Source: Phascolarctobacterium sp.
GTDB lineage: Bacteria; Bacillota; Negativicutes; Acidaminococcales; Acidaminococcaceae
Length of the DNA stretch: 18,183 nt
Direction of reading: 5' to 3'
Assembly: GCA_019417125.1 (NCBI GenBank)
Contig: DXVZ01000164.1
Span: 1 to 18,183, forward strand
The position numbers and the translations under genes were made by a program. The notes under the pieces were generated by a model that saw nothing but the letters and a program-made list of their open reading frames with translations, searched no databases and was not told the DNA's origin. This document shows, in pieces, positions 13,444 through 18,183 of the stretch; positions within the stretch are counted from its first letter, which is position 1, and each line of letters starts with the position of its first letter.

Positions 13444-14760
13444 TTATTCATCCGCATAAACAGGTACTTCCGGTTCTTTAGTGGCGCGCACGCGCGTTAC
13501 GCGGAAACCTTCCGTGCGCAGCACCTCAAAGCTCCAGCCGTCAACCTGTATTTTATCGCCGGGTTCAGGCTTGCGTTCCAGTAAACCAAACACCAGCCCG
13601 CCAATGGTATCTTCCTCCGGCTCTTCAAATTTAATGTGCAAAAGGTCGGTAATATCGTCCAGCAGCACCATGCCGTCAAACTCGTAGGTGCCGTCGGCGC
13701 GGTGCACAACTTCTTCTTCCTTATCGGCGTCATGCTCATCTTGGATATCACCCACAATTTCTTCCAGCAAATCTTCCATCGTCACCAGCCCCGCCGTGCC
13801 GCCGTACTCATCGGCAACAACTACCAGCTGCACGCGCTTTTGCTGCATCGTCTGCAAAACTTTGGTAATATCCATGCTCTCCGGCACAACCACAATCGAA
13901 CTCATGCGCGAACGCATATCAAAATCGGCCTTTTCTTCTTCCTTAACGTTAATTAAATTGCGCACGTGGATTACGCCCAGCACATGGTCCTTATCCTCGT
14001 GCACCAACGGGTAGCGCGTATGCCGCGTTGCCAGCACTTTTTCAATATTCTTTTCAAAACTATCTTCAATATACAGGCACACCATATCCTGCCGCGGCAC
14101 CATAACCTCGCGCGCTACGCGGTCGGCAAAGTCAAATACGTTGTCTAAAAGGCGGCTTTCCATGTGGTCCAGCTTGCCGCCGCGTTCACTGGCGCTTACA
14201 ATCATGCGCAGTTCTTCCTCACTGCGCGATATATCCTCCACCGGCACCTTATCCATATTCAGCGCCTTCAGCACCGCCTTGGCAGCCTTGTTAAAAAAGC
14301 TTACCAGCGGATACATTACATAATGAAAAACTATCAGCGGATAGGCAATCGCCATCGCCGCACGCTCTACATGCGCCAGGCTGATAACCCGCGGCACCAG
14401 CTCGCCAAAAACTACATGCACAAACACAATCAGCAAAAAGGCGCACAAAACTACAACACCGTCGTCATACCAGTGTTCACCTATTAAATCAAAGGCATCG
14501 GCAATAATTCCCGCCAAAAGCGGGCCGCAAAACCAGCCCAAAATCAGCGATGACGCCGTAATGCCAAGCTGTATGGCGCTTACATAAGTATCGCGCTTCT
14601 GCGTCATTTTAAGCACCAGCGCCGCCCGGCTGTTGCCCTGTTCAATCAGTTCTTCCAGCCTTGCCGGGCGCATGCTTACCAGCGCGTATTCCGAAATTAC
14701 AAAAAAGGCGTTTAATGCCGTTATTAAAAGGGCGGCTAAAATTTTAAATAAATCCGCCAA
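13444..14760 (-). CDS. CNNM/DUF21-CBS-CorC family membrane protein (HlyC/CorC family)
   Basis: This is a 438-residue membrane protein, often annotated hemolysin and related to CNNM/CorC magnesium or cobalt exporters and to YhdP/YrkA of Bacillus. The DUF21 region (about 1-190) has three to four hydrophobic segments, starting ILAALLITALNAFFVISEYALVSMR. A pair of CBS domains follows (about 205-330; MVPRQDMVCLY and IHVRNLI, then VVPESMDITKVL and GGTAGLVTMEDLLEEIVGDI). The C-terminal transporter-associated domain (about 350-430; FDGMVLLDDI, GGLVFGLLERKPEPGD) is complete. The ion transported is not certain. The given start is the TTG at 14760, which lies 20 bases from the AGGGGG ribosome binding site (14786-14781). 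An in-frame ATT at 14772 is eight bases from it and may be the true start. Confidence 0.9.
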   Translation of the reverse strand: MADLFKILAALLITALNAFFVISEYALVSMRPARLEELIEQGNSRAALVLKMTQKRDTYVSAIQLGITASSLILGWFCGPLLAGIIADAFDLIGEHWYDDGVVVLCAFLLIVFVHVVFGELVPRVISLAHVERAAMAIAYPLIVFHYVMYPLVSFFNKAAKAVLKALNMDKVPVEDISRSEEELRMIVSASERGGKLDHMESRLLDNVFDFADRVAREVMVPRQDMVCLYIEDSFEKNIEKVLATRHTRYPLVHEDKDHVLGVIHVRNLINVKEEEKADFDMRSRMSSIVVVPESMDITKVLQTMQQKRVQLVVVADEYGGTAGLVTMEDLLEEIVGDIQDEHDADKEEEVVHRADGTYEFDGMVLLDDITDLLHIKFEEPEEDTIGGLVFGLLERKPEPGDKIQVDGWSFEVLRTEGFRVTRVRATKEPEVPVYADE

Positions 14761-14794
14761 GTGACCGTCAATAAGCCATTCCCCCTACTTAAAA

Positions 14795-15730
14795 TCAACT
14801 GCTGTAACCAAACTGTTTCAGCGCTTTATCTTTGTTGCGCCAGTCCGGTTTAACTTTTACCCATAAATCCAAAAATACCTTGTTGCCCAAAAGCGCTTCA
14901 ATATCGCTGCGCGCCTCCAGCCCGATTTTCTTCAGCAGGCTGCCCTTCGCGCCGATAACGATGCCCTTCTGCGACTCGCGCTCTACAAAAATCGTAGCGC
15001 GGATGTAAATATCGTTGTTGCCGCGCACTTTAAATTCTTCAACCTCCACCGCCACGGAATGCGGAATTTCATCGCGCGTATTGGTTAAAACCTTTTCGCG
15101 TATCATCTCTGCGGCAATCACACGCTCCGGCTGGTCGGTAATCATATCCTCGTCGTAATAAGCAGGGCCTTCCGGCAGATGTTTGGTAATTTCTTCTACC
15201 AGCGCTTTAAAATCCTTATCACGCAGGGCGGATACCGGCACCACGGCAGCAAAGTTGTAATCATTTACGTAGTTGGCGATTATGCCGAACAGTTTGCTTT
15301 TATCGTCTAACTTGTCAACCTTATTGGCAACAAGGATAACCGGCGTTTTTACTTTTTTAAGCTGCTCGATGATGTAATCTTCGCCAGCGCCGCGCTTCTC
15401 GCTCACATCAACGACAAAAAGTATTACGTCCACCTCTTTTAAAGTGCTTTCCGCCGCGCGCACCATGTACTGCCCCAGCTTGTGGTGCGGTTTATGGATG
15501 CCCGGCGTATCGAGGAACATAATCTGCGCGTTATCCGTATTTAAAATGCACATAATTTTGTTGCGCGTCGTCTGCGGGCGGTCGCTCATAATCGCTATTT
15601 TTTCGCCAATCAAAGCGTTGGTTAAAGTGCTTTTGCCAACGTTAGGCCTGCCTACCATCGCGGCAAAGCCGGTGTAATGTTTCTTCTTTTCTATTTTACT
15701 TCTCTCCTTTTTCCATACTGGCGGCGCCAA
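14795..15730 (-). CDS. era: GTPase Era
   Basis: Era is an essential GTPase that binds the 3' end of 16S rRNA and helps mature the 30S subunit. The GTPase motifs are G1 GRPNVGKS, the TTRNK switch I region, G3 DTPG, G4 NKVDK and G5 SALR. The C-terminal KH domain has VIGAKGSLLKKIG. Coordinates use the in-frame TTG at 15730, which has no ribosome binding site. GGAGAG (15707-15702) instead sits seven bases before an in-frame ATA at 15694, one base past the cdd stop. Counting from that ATA, G1 begins at residue 15, the same as in Escherichia coli Era. The additional twelve residues (APPVW...) encoded from the TTG look unlike Era and are the cdd 3' end in another frame, so the ATA start is favoured although rare. 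Confidence 0.95.
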   Translation of the reverse strand: MAPPVWKKERSKIEKKKHYTGFAAMVGRPNVGKSTLTNALIGEKIAIMSDRPQTTRNKIMCILNTDNAQIMFLDTPGIHKPHHKLGQYMVRAAESTLKEVDVILFVVDVSEKRGAGEDYIIEQLKKVKTPVILVANKVDKLDDKSKLFGIIANYVNDYNFAAVVPVSALRDKDFKALVEEITKHLPEGPAYYDEDMITDQPERVIAAEMIREKVLTNTRDEIPHSVAVEVEEFKVRGNNDIYIRATIFVERESQKGIVIGAKGSLLKKIGLEARSDIEALLGNKVFLDLWVKVKPDWRNKDKALKQFGYSS

Positions 15731-16100
15731 AGCTGTACGGCAAAAGTTCTTCTGCCGTCATGGTTTTGGTGCTGCCTTTTAAATTGCCCATAATAACAAG
15801 CGGTATGTTAAACTCGGCAATAACCTGGCGGCAAGCTCCGCACGGCGCTACCGGCGCAGGGCTGTCCGCAGCGACGGCAAGCATTTTAAACCTGCGCTCG
15901 CCTGCGCACACCGCCGCAAAAATAGCGTTGCGTTCTGCGCAGCAGGTTAAACCGTAGCTGCTGTTTTCAATATTGCAGCCGGTGTAAACTTTGCCGCTTT
16001 CCGCAAGCACCGCCGCGCCCACCGCAAAGTGCGAATACGGTATATAGGCGTTCTTCCTTGCCGCTATTGCCATCTCTAAAAGTTCTTTCGCGTCCATCAT
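15696..16100 (-). CDS. cdd: Cytidine deaminase
   Basis: This enzyme converts cytidine and deoxycytidine to uridine and deoxyuridine for pyrimidine salvage. The 134-residue length and three-cysteine zinc site (C54 with catalytic E56 in CCAERNA; C87 and C90 in PCGACRQ) indicate the small tetrameric class, like the Bacillus enzyme. The FAVGAAV and GCNIENSSYG substrate-binding segments are present. The ATG overlaps the ybeY stop by four bases (ATGA). An extra codon (MetMet) makes the exact first residue uncertain by one. No dgkA gene is seen between ybeY and cdd, where one is often found in Firmicutes. Confidence 0.97.
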   Translation of the reverse strand: MMDAKELLEMAIAARKNAYIPYSHFAVGAAVLAESGKVYTGCNIENSSYGLTCCAERNAIFAAVCAGERRFKMLAVAADSPAPVAPCGACRQVIAEFNIPLVIMGNLKGSTKTMTAEELLPYSFGAASMEKGEK

Positions 16101-16588
16101 TTGCCGCCTTCTATAAATTCTTCGCTCAGTTCAATCTCGCGCAGCGCTTCTTCTTCTTTCGCACGCATAATTACTTTATCTTCTTCCACCATGTGGTCAT
16201 AGCCCAAAAGGTGCAGCAGCCCGTGCACGGCAAGATAAACCATCTCGCGCGTCAGCCCGTGCCCAAACTCCTCGCCCTGGCGCTGTGCCGTTTCGGCAGA
16301 AATTATTATATCGCCCAAAAGATGTTCTTCCGGCTCGTCCACAAGCTCCGGCTCGTCGCCGCCGCCTTCGTCCAGCGCAAAACTTAAAACATCGGTGGGG
16401 CGGTCAACACCCCTGTACTCGCGGTTCAGGCGGTGTATTTCTTCGTCGTCCACAATCGTAATGTCAACTTCCGTCTGCTCCGTCAGACCGTGCAGGCGCG
16501 CCACAGCGTTCAGCCCGGCAATCAGCTTGCCCTCTAAAGCATCGTCTATGGCAATTTTGTCCTGGTCATTTTCTAACGTTATCAGCAT
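16097..16588 (-). CDS. ybeY: Endoribonuclease YbeY
   Basis: YbeY is a zinc-dependent single-strand endoribonuclease involved in 16S rRNA 3' maturation and 70S quality control. From the ATG at 16588 the protein has 163 residues. The zinc-binding signature HGLLHLLGYDH gives H122, H126 and H132, and the RPTDVLSF motif (63-70) is also present. An insertion rich in Glu and Gly (about 72-90) separates that motif from the LLGDIIIS strand. I chose this ATG because GGGAG lies eight bases upstream; it overlaps the phoH 3' end by 23 bases. The frame remains open upstream inside phoH, but that part is out of frame with any YbeY sequence. Confidence 0.96.
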   Translation of the reverse strand: MLITLENDQDKIAIDDALEGKLIAGLNAVARLHGLTEQTEVDITIVDDEEIHRLNREYRGVDRPTDVLSFALDEGGGDEPELVDEPEEHLLGDIIISAETAQRQGEEFGHGLTREMVYLAVHGLLHLLGYDHMVEEDKVIMRAKEEEALREIELSEEFIEGGK

Positions 16589-17573
16589 GTTTTTTCTCCC
16601 GTTTGTGCTTTTCTTTTTCGTATTCCTCGTAAGCGCGGATAACGGCGCCGACAATTTCGTGGCGCACAACGTCCGATTCGCCAAAATTTACCACGCCAAT
16701 ACCCGGGGTGTTGCGCAAAACGTAAGCCGCCTGCTTTAAGCCGCTTTTTTTGCCGCCCGGCAGGTCAATCTGTGTCACGTCGCCGGTAATAACCATTTTA
16801 GAACCGAAGCCGAAACGGGTTAAAAACATCTTCATCTGCTCCGGCGTGGTGTTCTGCGCCTCGTCCAAAATTATAAACGCCTCATTCAGCGTGCGCCCGC
16901 GCATATACGCCAGCGGCGCAACTTCAATTGTGCCGCGCGTAATATATTTCTGAAAAGTTTCGTTGCCCAGCATATCGTAAAGAGCGTCGTACAGCGGGCG
17001 CAGGTATGGGTCAACCTTATCCTGCATATCGCCCGGCAAAAAGCCCAGTTTCTCGCCTGCTTCAACAGCGGGGCGCGTTAAAATAATGCGCTCCACCTCT
17101 TTGTTTTTCAGCGCTTTAACCGCCAGTGCCACTGCCAAATACGTTTTACCCGTGCCCGCAGGGCCGATGCCGATAGTAATGGCGCTGCGCCTGATAGCGT
17201 CGATGTAGTTCCACTGACCCAGCGTTTTAGCCTTAACCTGCCTGCCGCGCCGCGTTACGATAATCGTATCGGCATACATGCGGTGCAGCGCGTCCAGCTG
17301 CGCCTCGGCAATCATGCGGATGCTGTACCTTACGTCATGCGTGGTAATCGCCGCGCCCTGGCGCTCTAAAAACAGCAGCTCTTTAAACAGGCTTTCCAGC
17401 TGCTTAACTTCTTCCTCGCTGCCGCTGAAGCTGATAACATTGCCGCGCGCCACGATTTTAGCGTCATAACACTCCTGAATTACGCGCAAAAGTTCGTCGT
17501 TACGTCCCAAAATTGCCAGCATCTCCTGCTGGTCCAGTACTTCAATCAAGCCTTCGCTTTGCATTAAAGTCAA
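16566..17573 (-). CDS. phoH: PhoH family ATPase (PhoH-like/YbeZ-type)
   Basis: This 335-residue P-loop ATPase belongs to the PhoH/YbeZ family; members are predicted RNA-associated ATPases or helicases and partner with YbeY. A small KH-like N-terminal region (about 15-75, with VARGNVISFSG) precedes the ATPase core: Walker A GPAGTGKT (137-144), TRPAVEAGEKLGFLPG (166-181), MRGRTLN (224-230) and Walker B ILDEAQN (235-241), then the VITGDVTQIDLP sensor segment. The TTG at 17573 is the better start because GGAG lies seven bases upstream; the ATG three codons later would be 16 bases away. It overlaps ybeY, in keeping with a joint role in rRNA processing. Confidence 0.95.
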   Translation of the reverse strand: MTLMQSEGLIEVLDQQEMLAILGRNDELLRVIQECYDAKIVARGNVISFSGSEEEVKQLESLFKELLFLERQGAAITTHDVRYSIRMIAEAQLDALHRMYADTIIVTRRGRQVKAKTLGQWNYIDAIRRSAITIGIGPAGTGKTYLAVALAVKALKNKEVERIILTRPAVEAGEKLGFLPGDMQDKVDPYLRPLYDALYDMLGNETFQKYITRGTIEVAPLAYMRGRTLNEAFIILDEAQNTTPEQMKMFLTRFGFGSKMVITGDVTQIDLPGGKKSGLKQAAYVLRNTPGIGVVNFGESDVVRHEIVGAVIRAYEEYEKEKHKREKKHADNVRK

Positions 17574-17589
17574 ATCCGCGCTCCTTTCG

Positions 17590-18138
17590 TTACTGCTTAA
17601 TGGTAATCTTGTTAATTACAACGTCCTGCACCGGCCTGTCGTTAGCGTCGGTTACAACATGCCCGATTTTATAAACAACATCCATGCCGTTTGTAACTTT
17701 GCCAAACACAGCGTGCTTGCCGTCCAGCCACGGGCAGTCGCGCAGCGTGATGAAAAACTGGCTGCCGCCGGTGTTAGGGCCTGCATTCGCCATCGAAAGT
17801 ACGCCCGGCCCGTCATGCAGAAGCTTACTGCTGAACTCGTCCTTAATGGTATAACCAGGCCCGCCCATGCCGGTGCCCGTCGGGTCGCCGCCCTGAATCA
17901 TAAAATTATCAATCACGCGGTGAAAAATTACCCCGTTGTAAAAGCCCTTATTAGCAAGGTCAATAAAATTTTTGCAGGTGTTCGGCGCAAGGTCAGTCGC
18001 CAGCGCCACTTCAAAAGTGCCCATGTTGGTTTCAAACACCGCCGTTGCAGGCGGCACAGCCTCCTTCTGCGGTTCGCTGCCGCAGGCGCTTACAGCAAAG
18101 CTGCACATCAGCATTATTAACAGTAACAGTTTCTTCAA
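17590..18138 (-). CDS. Lipoprotein cyclophilin-type peptidyl-prolyl cis-trans isomerase
   Basis: This is a PpiA/PpiB-like cyclophilin that accelerates proline isomerisation during protein folding. The N-terminus MKKLLLLIMLMCSFAVSAC is a lipoprotein signal with lipobox VSAC and lipidated Cys at residue 19, so the enzyme is predicted to be anchored on the outer face of the membrane. The cyclophilin core has VIFHRVIDNFMIQGGDPTGTG, FSMANAGPNTGGSQFFIT (written here as LSMANAGPNTGGSQFFIT in this protein), WLDGKHAVFGKV and the final strand. I chose the TTG at 18138 (182 residues): AGGAGG is seven bases upstream of it but only about one base from the ATG two codons earlier. It lies 16 bases upstream of phoH. 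Confidence 0.93.
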   Translation of the reverse strand: MKKLLLLIMLMCSFAVSACGSEPQKEAVPPATAVFETNMGTFEVALATDLAPNTCKNFIDLANKGFYNGVIFHRVIDNFMIQGGDPTGTGMGGPGYTIKDEFSSKLLHDGPGVLSMANAGPNTGGSQFFITLRDCPWLDGKHAVFGKVTNGMDVVYKIGHVVTDANDRPVQDVVINKITIKQ

Positions 18139-18175
18139 AACCATTCCTCCTAAAAATAAAAATAGTTATAAATAT

Positions 18176-18181
18176 ATTATA
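18176..18181 (-). promoter_or_regulatory. -10 box upstream of the cyclophilin gene
   Basis: A perfect TATAAT on the minus strand lies about 40 bases before the start codon, giving a predicted leader of about 30 nt with AGGAGG. The -35 box falls outside the window, so the promoter is only half visible. Confidence 0.5.
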
Positions 18182-18183
18182 CC

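Noticed and set aside
16589..16684. N-terminal extension of ybeY into phoH
   Set aside because: The 32 additional codons have no ribosome binding site and encode residues unlike YbeY; GGGAG eight bases before 16588 fixes the start.

Overview
The window is a compact bacterial chromosome segment in which every protein gene I can support lies on the minus strand. Its cues are a mutS-mutL-miaA/miaB repair and tRNA-modification block, a phoH-ybeY-cdd-era-recO-glyQS block, a glycine T-box, strong AGGAGG ribosome binding sites, sigma-A type promoters and frequent TTG starts. Together these point to a Firmicute of moderate GC content, most likely one of the Gram-negative class Negativicutes (an Acidaminococcaceae/Phascolarctobacterium-like organism). 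That placement is inference from gene order and protein flavour, not from a search.

Right-hand block (about 18183 down to 9337): a lipoprotein cyclophilin-type peptidyl-prolyl isomerase with its own -10 box, then phoH, ybeY, cdd, era, a CNNM/CBS/CorC-family membrane protein and recO, which overlap or nearly abut and form an apparent operon for ribosome/RNA maturation, nucleoside salvage and recombination. Immediately after recO a perfect promoter (TTGACA-N17-TATATT) starts a glycine T-box leader that controls glyQ-glyS. A hairpin terminator follows glyS.

Middle (about 9410 down to 7600): the only accessory-looking part. It holds a roughly 500-base AT-rich intergenic stretch with palindromes and a GAACAAG repeat, a possible 44-residue ORF whose stop overlaps the start of a KapD-like DEDDh exonuclease gene, and then a 350-base module between the exonuclease terminator and miaB. 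I read this module as a type I toxin-antitoxin locus. A 31-residue hydrophobic peptide is encoded on the minus strand behind a structured leader of about 124 nt. A convergent small RNA of about 107 nt comes from a strong plus-strand promoter. The two transcripts overlap tail to tail across a shared perfect 12-bp terminator hairpin. Extra short complementary and shared elements lie in their 5' parts, recalling the par/Fst and txpA/RatA layouts. This is the best candidate for an undescribed system here.

Left-hand block (7584 down to 19): miaB, mutS, mutL, an RsmJ-like methyltransferase and miaA, with abutting or 4-base overlapping ends, apparently one operon from an extended -10 promoter at 7613-7642. 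It couples tRNA A37 modification (MiaA makes i6A, MiaB adds the methylthio group) to mismatch repair.

Two genes (era and the CNNM-type gene) have their best Shine-Dalgarno sequences placed for AUA and AUU start codons rather than for the nearest conventional start, which is worth a second look.
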